The position numbers and the translations under genes were made by a program. A stretch of 64,000 bases of DNA. It comes from Ovis canadensis (taxonomy: Eukaryota > Chordata > Mammalia > Artiodactyla > Bovidae). Shown piece by piece: positions 20,801-35,800 of the stretch. The stretch's first letter is position 1, and each line of letters starts with the position of its first letter. The DNA is taken from contig NC_091264.1 of NCBI RefSeq assembly GCF_042477335.2, positions 32,117,386 through 32,181,385 of the forward strand, written 5' to 3'. A model generated the notes under the pieces. That model did no database searches, was not told where the DNA came from, and saw nothing but the letters and a program-made list of their open reading frames with translations.

Positions 20801-23800
20801 TTTCCAGAAAAAGGCTTGTCTTCTACCCCTGGTTCCCACGCCACTTACTGATCAGGTCCATGACTTCTCGGGTTAACATCCTCACCAGTTGTTCCTCCAG
20901 CATCTCTTGAGACTCTGGGTTTTCATCTGTTGTCTCATCTTCTCCACTGCAAGAAATCAGGGACCAAGTCTCAGGGGACGCAAAAGCAGCAGTGGCCCTA
21001 GCCAGGCCCTCTGTGCCCACTTCCTCCTCCTGACTTCCCTGGCCTGCATTCCACTTGGACGTTAGGAATGGGCAGCGGTGGACTTCCAGTGGTTAAGAAT
21101 CCACCTGCCAACCCAGGGGACATGGGCTCGCTCCCTGGTCCGGGAAGAGCCCACATGCCACAGGGAAACTAAGCCCACGTGTCACAACTGCTGAGCCTAC
21201 ACACCCTCGAGCCCACGCTCCACAAGAGAAGCCACTGCAGTGAGAAGCCCAGGCACTGTAACAAAGGGTGACCTCTGCTCTCCACAGCTGCAGAGAGCCT
21301 GTATGCAGCAGCAGTGATCACTGAGGAGCACCATTATAACACTTGTGACTATCCAGCTGGCTCAAGGGGACTAGATCAAAATCCTAAGTGGTAAAAATGT
21401 CTCAGCATTCACCTAAGGCAGCTGAAGGTACCCCCAATGAAAGCTTGAGCCGAGTCTGCCGGTTGCCATCTACCATTTCGGCTGAGCATAACAATAACCC
21501 ACTATTCTAGCCCTGGGATGGTAGAATCCTTCCTTCTACCATTTAGGCTGAGCATGACAATAACCCAGTACTCTTTTAGACCTGGGATGGCAGAATCCTT
21601 CCTACCCCATGGCTGCCTTCTCTCACCCCAAACCTGGCTGCCAGCTCATCCATCGAGAAGAGATACTCCCTTACCAAAGCAGGCTCCTCTGGTTGATGAC
21701 TTGCCATTTTTGGGAAAGCCTCTGGGAAAACAAAACAGAAATAAGCGCTACACTGGGGGCGAGGCTGGAAAAGATAACATCTAAGGGCCACTTTGTGGTT
21801 AGAATTAGCTGAGGATGAGTCCAGGTAACAACTGCAGAGCCTTAGGAAATCCCACAAGGTTAAAAAACCAGATATGGTTTCTGTAACCTCTCCCAAGGTG
21901 GCTCAGTGGTAAAGAATCCACCTGACAATGCAGGAAACACAGATTTGATCCCTGGTCTGGGAAGATCCCCTGGAGAAGGAAATGGCAGCCCACTCCAATG
22001 TTCTTGCCTGGAAAATCCCACGGACAGAGGAGCCTGGTGGGCTACAGTCCATGGGGTTGAAGAGTGTTAGACATGACTCAGCAACGGAACAGCATCCTCT
22101 CCCAAACCCGAGTGAAGGGCAGCATATCAAACATTTCTTTGCTTGGCACGGATCAAGAGCATTTTCTAATTCCTGAGTCTCTTCTGGACACACCTAACTC
22201 TCTGCCCCGCTGGTCTCCCTGATTAATTCAAGAGTTGGGGAAACAGAACTCCAGAGGAGCATGCTGCTGACCACCTTTCCTCAGCTAACAGGACAGGAGC
22301 AGAACTCGAGTCTGCATGTGCTCGGTGGGCAATGGCACCAGTCTGGTTCTTGGGTGAGCTGCTCTATCCAGTGCAGGGTGGGGGTGGAGGGTAGGGTGGG
22401 GCGGATGTGCAGCTGTCCTGGCAGGGCAGAGAGACAACACTTCTGGGAGCTCTTGTGAGACTCACAAGAGGCCCACCCACTCTAAGGGGTCTCTGTGCTA
22501 CTCTTTCCTGACTGATCTCTTACCACGTGGAGGTAGGTGAAAAGAGGTCCAAGGATGGGAGACACCAGGGCTTCATAGTGCTCCGGGGGACAGAAGAGCA
22601 CCAGAGGCTTCACAAAGACCCATGCCGAGGCAGGTTAAGGAGCCTTAGCGTACGAGCGCACACCCTGTTGTTCTAAAGCACTGCTCCCCTGTGAGGCTGG
22701 AACTACAATAAGCTCTCCTTCACCACTTTCCTTATGCTGTAACTTCAGGGAAGAAAGACACTCCCCAAAACAAACAAATGAAAACAAAGAATCTGACTGA
22801 GAATGCAGTATGAGAGTGTGTCTTCAAAGAGAGGCACCCGACAAAGTACAGAAAAGGGATAAGAGCTTCATCTTCCATCTTTCCAAGCAGTGGGAGGGTA
22901 AAGATATCTATCTCTAAGGAGAAAGAGCTTTCAAGACCCCCTGAACTGCTTCCAGGTTGTCCCTGCTGTTTACTTCAATCCTCTTGTCCTTTTAATGTAG
23001 TTACTGGATACTGAATAGAAATGACGCCATCTGTTTCACGCAGCTCAGTTCTGCCTCCTCTAGTGCCTGTCAACAGTTCTTGTCTTAACCTTCTGGCCCT
23101 TTGGGGGTTTTCCAGGGACTTTCGAAAGGATATGAAGCATGGGTCGGAGTCGGTAGTCAGGAATATTGTTCAAGTTGACGAAGGCAGAGCTGAGGAGCTG
23201 GGTGGCCAGGTGCTCCACGGTGTAGAAGTCCTGCTGCATGGAAGGGCCTGCCTTCCCGAGGATATGGAAACTGCAAGGGAAAATCATGGACAAAATCAAA
23301 TCCATGATCTGTCACCACCATCCCTGACTCCCCTGGGAATCTCTTGTCTACGAGAAGACTTCTCAGCTAGAAAAGCAACTGACTGTATTTCCTTCTTAAG
23401 AGAACTTCAGTTTAAGCATCCTTTGAAGATGTGGACTTAATCTTCTATCAGAAGTGAAAATACCAGCCCCCACCACTTTTAAGGAAACTTGTTGACAGCA
23501 GAGCCAGTTATTCCCCCGCCCCAGATACCACAACCAGGACCCCAGGCCACCAAACATAGCCGCCACCTTCTAGTGTCCCATGCAAAGTAGTAAGGGGTCT
23601 GAGAACCTGCATCCCCATCACTGTATCTTCTACTCTGATCTCATCATTATATGCACTGGAAATAGACAAGGTGGGCATTAAAATATCAAGTCATGGCTAG
23701 GATTAAAGGCACATGTGACAATTAAAAAAAAAGAAAAAGGAGGCAATCAGCCTGTTCATTTTGATTTGACACTAGAATCATTTGTCAAATTCTGTCTTCA

Positions 23801-26800
23801 TATTACCTGCACACTAGAATGCTGGATCAGATATAAAACCCAAGGCCATTCCTACACAGGGCATCTCTAGGAGAACATGAAAAGGCAGCATGGCTTCCTT
23901 ACCAGTTTTCATAGAGGGTGCAGAAGAAACGCTGCATTCTTTCCAAGACCGTTTTGTAGACAGGAGAGTCATTCAGTTCCAGGAGAGGCTGAGGTAATCC
24001 TACAGACAAAGATGGGTCAGGAACCTGCTGCTCCACTGCTGAGGGCTCTCAACCTACCAGCACCTTTCACAGGCAGAGGTGGTTTGGGGAGTGGGGGTGG
24101 GATGGGGTGCTATAAATGCAAAGCAGCTAACCAAGTCTTCTACCAGCAGGAGAAGCTAATAGCTTCCCTGAAGGGATTATTACACTGTCTTTGCAGGCAA
24201 AGGTGAAAGCCATTTAAGTGTCCAGGTCTGAGGACTCCAACTTTAGCCTGGGTTTCTCCAGATGGAACTTGTACCGAAGCACCAATGACAGCCCCAAATG
24301 ATCTCTCCATAAAGCACTTGGAATGTACCCCTTCCCTTTTAAGTCACAGAATCTCTTTTTCAAGCAAAAAATTATGCCAAGGGCCGAGATGTACGGCAGA
24401 TCAAAATGAAACCCATTTATCTCAGTCTAAGAGCTGCCGTCGAAGATCTGTACTTCTCATCAGAGGCAATTTTGTTTCCAGCCTTGCTTCTGCTTGGCAG
24501 CTGCCAGAGGGAACTGTTTACCCATTCTACTATGTTTTGGTTGGTCATACATTTCTACAGCACGAGTTCCTGGCTTAATTTGAATAACGGAAGGGGGATG
24601 GAAGAGGAATAGGCGGTGAAGCAAAACCTACTTTTTATACTAATAGTAAGACATTTCTTGGATGTTCTATCTTTACTGATGTATGAAACAGGGAACTTAA
24701 GTAGTGGTGCCAAAGGAAATGGCCCAGGATCATTTAGGTCAAGACAGATGGGCCCTGGAAAGGGAAAGCAACAGTCTTCTTGTCATTAAGTCATGGCTGA
24801 GGCATGCACATTAGATTGCTTAATAATGGCCAGGGCCAGGCAGAGGTGACAGCCGGGGCAAGAAACACTGGGGGGGCTGTGATGGAGAGCCAGCCTGAAC
24901 TTTCAGAGATCAGCACACAGTTTACACAACTCTGTTGTCTCCAGTTCCAACTTCTAACCGATCACCCTGCTCTCTGTGCTCCAGCCACGAGTCGCCTCCT
25001 CTTCCCTGGATATACTGAGGTTAAAGCATCTGCCTCCAATGCGGGAGACCTGGGTTCGATCCCTGGGTTGGGAAGATCCCCTGGAGAAGGAAATGGCAAT
25101 CCACTCCAGTATTCTTGCCTGGAGAATCCTATGGATGGAGAAGCCTAGTAGGTTACCGTCCACAGGGTCGCAAAGAGTCGGACACGACTGAGCGACTTCA
25201 CCTTCACCTTCTGCCTCATGCCTGGGATTCTGGCATCTGCCACTCTTGTCTGTGTAGAATGCTCAGCATCTTCTTTTGCCCCCCAGTCTGGTTGGTTCCT
25301 GTGCATCCTAAGTCTCCACTCAGAGGCAATCTTGTGACTCCTCTCCATGACTGGGTTGGGTCTTCCAATAAACCCTCTCTCCCAGTCACTTTTCTACACA
25401 GCGCATATCGTGATTATGACTGTAGAGTTATTTGCTAATGGTAAATATGAGTTAAAGCAACGTTCTGATAAAGGCAAAACTTGAGAAACTTGATGTAGAA
25501 ACTATTCCTTTAAAAATTTAATAATAAATATAATATTTTACTGTAAAGCTATTTAAGCTTAATTGTTTGATTACTTTCCCCCTTCCTCCTGCCCCCCATA
25601 CAAAAGACAGGAAAGTAAGCTAATATCCTTCAGGTCAAAAAAACCATGATTTACAATCGAAACACTCTAACATGTACCACCAGCTGGTAGCTAAAGCAGA
25701 AGAGGGGTTAATGTGGGGTGTGTTTGCTTCTGGAGACCTTCTCTGCATGTTAAGATAATGAAGTGAATGCGTTTGTTTCCAGAGAGCCTGGAGGAATTCC
25801 ATTTGAGCATTTCTGAACAAACTAGTGGTCAAGGTACTGCCAGGTGAGGAGAAAGGGACACAAGGCACAATGAAGCTGCATTAGGGATAAGCTGAACTTC
25901 AAGAAAAAAAAAAAGGTTCAACTTCTTACCTAAAATAGCAGATTTTTCCACTTCAAGCATATCCAGAGCCCTTGTGAAAGGTTCTGCCATTTTGGCTAGC
26001 ATTTCTGGTGCGTATAATGTATTGTGAGTTCTGAAAAAAATAAGAATGTTGTGTGAACTTTCTTAGCCTGCTGCAGAAGGAAAGAATGGATTTTACCTTA
26101 CAATTCAATGATGTTGCATTTCCACACAGACATCTTCCTGTCAGCACTATTCTTGGCAGAAGAATTTAAATGTTTCCCTGGAGAAGGGGTTAGACTTGAA
26201 GCTATTAAGTTTATCTGTATGGTATACAACACCTAACAGCAATCAACCACAAGAACTGAATTCTGAGACAGCTGGACAACATCTCAATCTAAAGCTGGAA
26301 AGCAAAATTCTTTCAAATCTGAGATAGCGCCTGGGTGCTCTGTTTTCTGACTGCCGAAATGTAAGAGGCGTTGTGGTGCAGGAACACAGGCAGGAATAGA
26401 CAGCAGGTAGTAATATACCCCCATCTTTAGGATTTTTTTGCCTCTGATCCAACAGGGTGGACCCAACAATGTTCTGACAGCTGTTTAGCCTCCTAGAGGC
26501 ACCTATGCAATTCCTAACATGAGCATTTCTTCCTCACCAAAAATGACTCACCTGAATAGTTATCATCTTTGTTAAAGTACGGACCTAATCTGTCTTCCAC
26601 AGCAACGGCACCCCTGAACATGATAGCCAGAGGCACAGCTACCTATTTTTCTTTTAAAGGTTAATTATAAAACTTTCAAATGTACAGGAAATTCTAGAAT
26701 ATAAGATGGGACCAGGCAGATTAAATATTTAAGATGAACACTGAGGGACTTCCCTGGTGGTCCAGTGGTAAGAAATCCGTTGTGCGTTGCAGGGGACTCA

Positions 26801-29800
26801 GGTTCGATCCCTGGTTGAGGAACTAATCCCGTATGTGATGGAGCAACTAAGCCTGAGCATAACTAGAGTCTGTGTGCTGCAACCGAGATTCTGCACGCTG
26901 CGATTAGGACCCGACACAGCCAAATAGATAAATAAACAGATAACTTTACAAAGGATGGACATGATTACTTTAGACCATGCTTATTTTTTGAAAACCTTCA
27001 ATAATTTTTAAAAAACCTAACCATGTGCATTCATCACTACACTCCTTCAAACTGCGTTTTTGTGATTGGCTTACTCCGCTTAGCATAAAGTCAAGGATTA
27101 CCCATACTGTAGCATGTTGCAAAAACTCCCTCCTTCTTAAGGCTGAATGATATTCTACTGTACAGATCACATTTTGCTTATCTACTCATCCACTGATGAG
27201 ACTCTGGTTGCTTCCAGGTTTTATATGCTATCGTGAGTAATACTGCTATGAACATGGATGTATAAATAGTTCTTTAAGACCCACTTTTAATTCTTTTGAG
27301 TATACACCTTGAGCTGGAATTGCTGCTTAACGTGGTAATTCTGTTTTCAATTTTTAATTGTTTAATTAAATTTTCTTTTTTTGGGGGGGGTGTGTGTGCT
27401 GTACTGCAGGATCTTAGTTCTCTGATCAGGGATTGAAACTGGCCTCCCTGCAGTGGAAGCGGAGAGTCCTAAGCTGCGGACCACCAAGGATTCCCACTAT
27501 TTTTAATTTTTGAGGAACTGCAAGGTGTTTTGCACAGCAGGTGTACTATTTTACATTCCTACCAACAGTGTATAAGAGTCCCAATTTCTCCACATACTTC
27601 CTAACACTTATTTTCTGATTTTTAGATAGCTGCCATCCTAATGGATGTGAGGTTTCTTTAGTTTTGATTTGCATTTCCCTAATGACTAAAGACGTTCAGC
27701 ATCTTTTCATAGCCACATTGGCCATCTGTACATCTTCTTTAGAGACAAGTCTATTCAAGCCTTTTGCTCATTTTGATGAGATTATCTGTTTCTGTATGTC
27801 CACCCTTCTCAGTGGGCTTCTCAGGTGGCTCAATGGTAAAGAATAGGCCTGCCAAGCAAGAGATGCGGGTTAAATCTCTGTGTTGGGAAGATCCCCTGGA
27901 GGAGGAAACGGCAACCCACTCCAGTATTCTTGCCTGGAAAATCTCATGGACAGGGGAGCCTGGCAGGCTACAGTCCACAGCATCACGAAGAGTCAGTCGG
28001 ATACAACTTAGTGACTAAGGCACCATCACTATCCTTCTCAGTTACAAACTATTTTAACTTCTCTAGCTCTGCAATAAGTTTTGAAATTGAGACATCCTGA
28101 GTCTCCCAATTTGGTGCTTCTTTTTCAAAACTGTTTTGGCTTTTGGGGGCTCCTTGCAATTCCATATGAATCTGAGGATCAGCTTTCTGCAAAACAAAAC
28201 ACTGTTGGAAATTTGTTTGTTTGCTGCTCAGCCTGGGGGACCTTATTTCCCTGACCAGAGATCAATCCTGTGCCCCCTGCAGTAGAGGGGATGCAATCCT
28301 GACCACTGGACTGCCAGGGAATTCCCACTGTTGGAATTTCAATAGGGACTGCATTCAACATTCAGACTGCTTTGGGTAATATTCCATCTTAATGAACTTG
28401 AGTCTTCCAATCCATGAATACAGGATGCCTTTCCCTTTAGGTCATCTTTAATTCCAGGAATGGTTTTTAGTTTTCAGAATATGTCTTACATATCCCTTGG
28501 TTAAATTTATTCCTAGATACTTTATTCTTCTGAATGCTATTACAAATGTAATTAAGTTCTTAATTTCCTTTGGGGATCATTCATTGCTGGTGTATAAAAA
28601 CACAACTGATTTTTGTATGTTGATCTTGTATTCTATAACTTGGCTGAATTTATTTATTAGCAGTAGTAGTTTTTGTTTTGTTTTGTTTGTTTTTTTGGGG
28701 GGGATCTTCCATGAAATGGGAGGATCATCATTTGTGCATACAGATAGTTTTGCTTCTTTTCCAATTTGGACACCTTTATTTCTTTCTTATCTAGTTGTTG
28801 TGTATGGGACTTCTAGCACACAATGTTAAACAACAGTGGTGAAAGTGGACATCCTTCTCATGTTCCTGATGACAGAGGAAAAACTTTTTATCTGTCACCA
28901 CTGAGTATTAATGTAACCTACGGATTTTTCGTCAAAATCATTTTCATGTTGAGAAACTTTCCTTCTAGTCCTAGTTTGCTGTTGCAAAACAACATTGTTG
29001 AGAGGGTGTTGGATTTATCATGAGAGGGTATTGGATTTTGTCAAATGCCTTTTCTATGTCAACTAAGATGATCAACTGGGTCGCCCCCCTTTTCTGTTAG
29101 TATGGTTTTACTATGCTGACGCATATTTTTAAGTTGAACGACTTCTCACTAAGGAGTGGCACCATGGTACTGCACTTCTAACTCACATGCAGTGGAAGAA
29201 GGACTCAGTACATACTGCTCTGGTGTCTCTGACCCCAGATCAGGTGTTCATAAGCAGGGTGTCCAACAAGCCCTAGTAATATTCAGATTCCTAAAATATC
29301 GCCTTTCCTGACACACTGGCAAGTTAGAGCACTATGCGTCCACTATTACGAGGAACTGGTTACTGTATGGCAAAGAAAAAGACGAGCAAGCGATAAAAAT
29401 TTCAAGTTGTGCATCATCTGTACCTATCTGAAATATTCTTATTATCGTCAGCTAAGAATGCAGCCATCATACACACAGGTGTATATTATTCAGCCACAAC
29501 AGAGGAGAAAATCTTGCTCTCTGTGACATGAGGGACCTTGAGGGCATTATGTACATGAAACACATCAGACACGGCAAGACAAACACAGTGTGGTCTTACG
29601 TATGGAATAGGAAAACCCAAACTCAGAGGAACAGAACCAGTTTGATTGGTGCCAGATGGAGACGGGGCTGGGGCTAATGGGTGAAGGTGGTCAGAGGTAC
29701 AAACTTCCATTAAAAAGATAAGCATGTTCTGGAGAGGTAATATATACAACACAGTGACTATAGCTAACAATCCTGTGTGATGTGTTTGAAAGAGAGATCT

Positions 29801-32800
29801 TACAAAAGAGATCACAGAGGATAAAAAATGTGTAACCGCATGAGGTGATGATGATAACTAAATCTACTGTGTTAACATTTCAAAATATATACATATATCA
29901 AATAAACAAACAAAAAAGTATAATCACTAGGCTAACCAGGGCTTCCCACATACAAAGATTTCAATAAAACATCGCAGATACATGGAAACAATGTAACAAA
30001 CTTCAAGTTTATCAGAAAAGTTGTTATCTTAATAGATAGCCAATGATAATGAACCTTTTGAGAACCAGAAAATTCTATCCCCCACATCTATCTTCCATCC
30101 AACACACTAAGAACAACACTGTCCGGTGGAAATAAAATGTAAGCCACGTAAGCCATTTAAAATTTTCTAGCCGGCCAAACTTGAAAAGTGAAAAGAAATA
30201 GCTTAATGATATTGTTATTTAACCTGACACATAAAAAGATCATTTCAGTGTTAGCAATATAAAAATTAATGAGGTATTTTAAATTCTTTTTGTACTAAAT
30301 TTCTGAAATGTGGTGTGGCTCTCATACCTACAGTTTATCTCAATTCAGACATGCCATATTTTAAGTGCTCAGTTGCCAGCTATGTGGCTAATGGCTACCA
30401 CACTAGACAGTGCAGCTCTGACACCCTTGATTATCAGTTGATAAGGAATTTAAACAGGAATCTTCTAACAAGTAGTTAATACAGAAACTGGCAGAAATGT
30501 AAATTAGTACAACTTTTGAAAACTATTTGATTCACTCTATGAAAGCTGAAAATACTCACACCTTATAAACCAGGAACTCCATTCCTATATGTAGGAGTCT
30601 ATTCCTACCCAACACAAAAAGACATTTGTAAGAAGAACATTAATGGTAATAAATGTTCTTTGTAATAAAAAAAGATTTATTACATTCTTTGTAATAAAAA
30701 AAAATGCTGGAAACTACCCAAAAGTCCATCAACACTAAGTGGATCAATGAATTAGAGCATATTCACACAATGGAATACCATACCAGCCATGGAAATGAAC
30801 AAGCCGCAACTACATGCAATAACACGGATGCCCCCACAAACAATACTGAGCAAGAGAAGCCAAGACACAAAAGACTGCACGCTTCTGACTCCATTTATTA
30901 AAGCTCCCAAAACCAGATCGAGTGTTAGTTAGAAGTCGGAACAGTGGTCACCCTGGAGGGGCAGGGAAGGACTGAGAGGCACTGGGTAAGGTTGTTTATT
31001 GATGTAGGTGCTGATTATACGAAGGTGTCCACCTTGTAAAATTCATCTGCCTGCACTCACAATTCGTGTCCTTTTCTTATGTGTATCTGTACCCTTAACA
31101 TTATACTTCAAGATAAAATTTATTACAAAAATAAGGCAAAACTTTTAACAGCTCCAGTGGCACACTCCTCAAGCAATCTAACTACTTCGTAACTACAGTC
31201 AACATTTTTCAAAATACCTTTTGATTGACTTTGGGATTTTCCAGGAGCACTGAACTCTCTGACAACTGTCTTGTCTCCCTGCCCTACCAGGGGTGCACCC
31301 TGTTTTCAGGTTAGGTTCCCACCACACGGACTCTGGCCACAGGCCTAAAAAGTCAGTGAGTCTCCTGCCGCCTGACTTCATCACGTTCTTATTTCTCTAA
31401 GCCATAGAAGATGCTTCTGGTCTTAGAAACACACACATAGTAACAAACCTTTCCTTGACTAAATATTCCACCACCCTCTCAACTTGCAAGCCATACTTCT
31501 TTGCAATCCTTTTTCTCCTTTTGAAATCAGAGCAAAATATTGTCTATTTCCATAGACATGTCCACAATGACAACTTGTTCAGACACTCCAGCCCTCCAAT
31601 TTGGTCAACATTAACTTAAAACCTTGGATTCTGTTGACAGCAAAGCATCCCTAACACATGAGTAGTTTGGTTTGCCCAGTTGTGACTGTGGTCTTACACC
31701 ACAGGGTGAGAGGCCAAAGTGCAGAGGAACAGAGCTCTCATCTGAACTCAAAAACACTATAATGTGTAAAAAAGCAATCAAATTTTGCTTTGGTCAGTAA
31801 GAATTGCTTCTCTCCAGAAGCTCTCTTGCACTGCAGAGACTATCTATTCCTGGATCATCAAACATATATCGTGTAATCAGTAAGTCTAGATTTAGCGTGT
31901 CTGGGGTGAAACCCTAATTCTACATTTTAACCAAGCTCTCAGATGACTGCTGATGCTGCTGGTCTAAGGACTCAGCTTTGAGAAATAAAAACCGAGGACC
32001 CTGCCGTGGAAGAGGTGCCATGCCTTCCTTTGGCATGACTGGTCCATTTGAGAGCATAGTCACTACTAATAAATCCAGATGAGCGCATCTGAACATCTAA
32101 CCCAGAAACCACCACCACAGAAAGCAACTGCCCTGCTCCCAAAGAAAAATTCCCTTAGTGGCAACATTTTAGACTAAAGAAAACTTGGTAGGGAATGAAA
32201 TTTAAAGGAAGTAAAAGAACTCAGGGGGCGCTCAAAATGAGAAAAGCCATTTTGAGATTAGCACCCACGGATGCGTTCACTTGGAATGCAGGACTCAGAC
32301 AAGGGAAAGCCAATGTTATTTTCAAAAAGAAGAGCCCTTCTAGAAAAGAACCAAGACTTAATCTCTCATTTACCACCAAATGGTCTGAAGAAACAAACAC
32401 AAATTAAGCTTTGGAGATTTGTCAGGTAAAGTCTTAAATACAACAGAGAAAAACCCTTAGTCTGACTCACCTTATAAGGGCAAGCAAATTGTCAAGAAGT
32501 TTCAGGATCTGTTCTGTGCAGGGGTTACGGAATATTGGGTTCCCAGTGGGTGTATAAGCCACCACAAATCCCCCAGCTTTGGCCTCTTCTAGGTCAGTGG
32601 GCCAGCAAGTTCGTTTCATAACACCCAGGATGCTATAAACACAAAAGCTCATCTACAGAAAAACAGAACATGAGAAGTAAACATAAAAGGGGAAGAAAAG
32701 GCCACAGGGCTATTAGATCTTTGCAAGATTATGGTGAAAGTGATACAAAAGTTGGAGAGAAGGGAAAGATGCTTCCCACCCCCAAGCATTCTTGTTTCTT

Positions 32801-35800
32801 TCTTTAAGGTCAAGTCCAGAAGGGACCCATTCAATGCCATCTTCAAGACCAGTGGTAGGTTCCAGAAGCGTCCCTTTCACGAGGATGTCCTAGAGGCTGT
32901 GGTGACCCTCCTGAGGACCCAAAGGTGGCCTGGACATGCTTCAGACGAGACTGGGCACATTCAGGGTGGAATGGCGGTAGACTGGACATGCTTCAAAACT
33001 GTGTTTACCCTAACAACATTTCATATTGGTTTTGAGTTGGTCTTGCACCCTCCAGTTTAGGCCTTCATAGGTTTGCCTTAATCCTCACTCATAGTACTTT
33101 CTACCAACTGACAACTTGCCAGGTTAACTAATAAGACTTTTTGCCATAATGGAGCTAGGAACAATGCTCATTTGAATAGCAAAGGCCTGGAAAATCTCAG
33201 GTTTGCAAGTCAGGCCACCATTTAGGACTTTACGCTATGTTGTGTTTTTGTGTTCAGTCATGTCCAATTATTTGCAACCCCACGTTCTATAGCCCACCAG
33301 GCTTCTCTGTCCACAGAACTTTGCAGGCAAGAATACTGGAATGGGTTTCCATTTCCTTCTCCAAGGGATCTTCCCGACCCAAGGACCGGACTTGCGTCTC
33401 CTGCATTGGCAGGCAGATTCTGTACCACTGTATCACCTGCGAAGACCTGGACTTTACATGCCAGAGAGCAAAGGCACGGAGAATCCACCCTGCTGACCAA
33501 GTTCTGACCTGCTTCCTCATTACACCTTTAGTTCTCTGAGCTACTTAGAGCCTTAAAATCAAAATAACGGCTTCGTAAAAAGGCCACCAGCTGTGCTGTG
33601 AGAACTAACTCAAGAATTCAAGACCAAAGAAAAGAAAGGACATTCAGGGAAGCAGAGGCTCCCAGATTTTTCAGTCGTATACAAAAAATCTCCACAAACC
33701 TGGATGAATGACAATACCCTACTTCTATCCAAGGCTAACACACCTTCCCACTCCCAGGAGAAGCTTACTTACTCGTGCTCGGTTTAAGCCACAGGGATCC
33801 TCCAGCCCCGGGTCACAGTTTTTCCGATCGGCCCCCACATAGGCAATAAAAGCATCAACATCTGAGAGCACTCTACAGGAGGGGAAAGACAAGTTACACC
33901 ATGATGTTAACCAAGGACAGTTACTTCCTCAAGAGATAAGCTGTATTACTTGAACCCCAAAGAGCAGTTGTTGCAGTGAGAGGAATCTGATCATATTCAC
34001 TGTCAGCTGTCATGTGAGGATTCATTAAACTTCTCTTCCCCCTTCTAAATGTGACTGGTGACACCTGAGGAATCACAGAGGATGCCAACTTCAAAATGCT
34101 ATGTGGGCAGAGGGGTATCTGTGCTGCTCCTACCTGCACAGCCCCCACCAGCTGCTCCCACTTCTCTATAGGTGCTGGGGCTGTAGCCTGACACCGCCGC
34201 AGACCTCCCTCTGGGGCCTTCTGCCCCACCCTCTCCATCTTTATTCATTCCCTCTCTGTTCCTCTACCTCTGCAGAGCAAGGTGGTACTTTCAGCACTTC
34301 ACTCCAAGACTGAGTTTAGACACCTTCAGGTATCACCAAGAGCAATGAGAATAAGCAAGCCACCCACACACATCAAAGCGCACTGCTGCCACGACACCTC
34401 CGTATCCTATGCCCCGACCCCAGGCACAGCTCTTGGAAGAGCTTGGATGCTCAAATGCAGTGAAGGTCAAGAGCAAAGGCTCTCCTCTACCTGTGCATGT
34501 TTTCAGAAAGCCAGATGCTGGCTACAGGTGCCATCAGCTCCTCGAGGAACACCTTCTGACGCTCGTAGTTCTTGAACTGGTTGCTGATGAGAACCAGGGC
34601 TTCCATGAGGGCACACTTCTCCATCTGTGTCAGCAGCAGCTCGTTGGACAAGAGCTGCTTCACATGGTTGTACAGCATGTCAAAACTGGGCTGTATATCA
34701 GAGAGAGAGAAACCCAGAGGTGGCGAAGGTCTGATTTTCAGTGAGTGTGGGTCACTCAAGGAAGGTAAAATGAGGACGAAGACATTCCCAGAATAGTCAG
34801 GCCAATAAGACTGTCACTTGATAACTTAATTACAACACTCTTCTTTTGCCTGAACAGGCAAGGAAATTTAGGCTTCAGTATTTGGGGAACTGTGCTTTCC
34901 TCGTCTATAACTAGGAAAACCATCTGTCTCTCTCTTTTTTTTTTTTCCATATTAACTTTTACAGTATCTTCATAGACAAAGAAAAGTATACCCATTTGAA
35001 TGCAGAGTTCCAAAGAATAGCAAGGAGAGACAAGAAAGCCTTCCTCAGCGATTAATGCAAAGAAATAGAGGAAAACAACAGAATGGGAAAGACTAGAGAT
35101 CTCTTCAAGAAAATTAGAGATACCAAGGGAACATTTCATGCAAAGATGGGCTTGATAAAGGACAGAAATGGTATGGACCTAAGAGAAGCAGAAGATATTA
35201 AGAAGAGGTGGCAAGAATATACAGAAGAACTGTACAAAAAAGATCTTTACGACCCAGATAATCACGATGGTGTGATCACTCACCTAGAGCCAGACATCCT
35301 GGAATGTGAAGTCAAGTGGGCCTTAGGAAACATCACTATGAACAAAGCTAGTGGAGGTGATGGAATTCCAGTTGAGCTATTTCAAATCCTGAAAGATGAT
35401 GCTGTGAAAGTGCTGCACTCAATATGCCAGCAAATTTGGAAAACTCAGCAGTGGCCACAGGACTGGAAAAGGTCAGTTTTCATTCCAATCCCAAAGAAAG
35501 GCAATGCCAAAGAATGCTCCAACTACTGCACAACTGCACTCATCTCACACGCTAGTAAAGTAATGCTCAAAATTCTCTAAGCCGGGCTTTAGCAATATGT
35601 GAACCGTGAACTTCCAGATGTTCAAGCTGGTTTTAGAAAAGGCAGAGGAACCAGAGATCAAATTGCCAACATCTGCTGGATCATGGAAAAAGCAAGGGAG
35701 TTCCAGAAAAACATCTATTTCTGCTTTATTGACTATGCCAAAGCCTTTGACTGTGTGGATCACAACAAACTGTGGAAAATTCTGAAAGAGATGGGAATAC

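Larger units (their letters stand above)
26980..29130 (-). mobile_element. L1 LINE, ORF2/3' part, antisense, with three SINE insertions
   Basis: Antisense L1 with typical phrases, for example GATTTGCATTTCCCTAATGA near 27667 and CTATGTCAACTAAGATGATC near 29055. All frames are broken. It is interrupted by SINEs at 27365, 27816 and 28224. In XPO5 intron 20 and, like it, on the minus strand. Confidence 0.8.
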
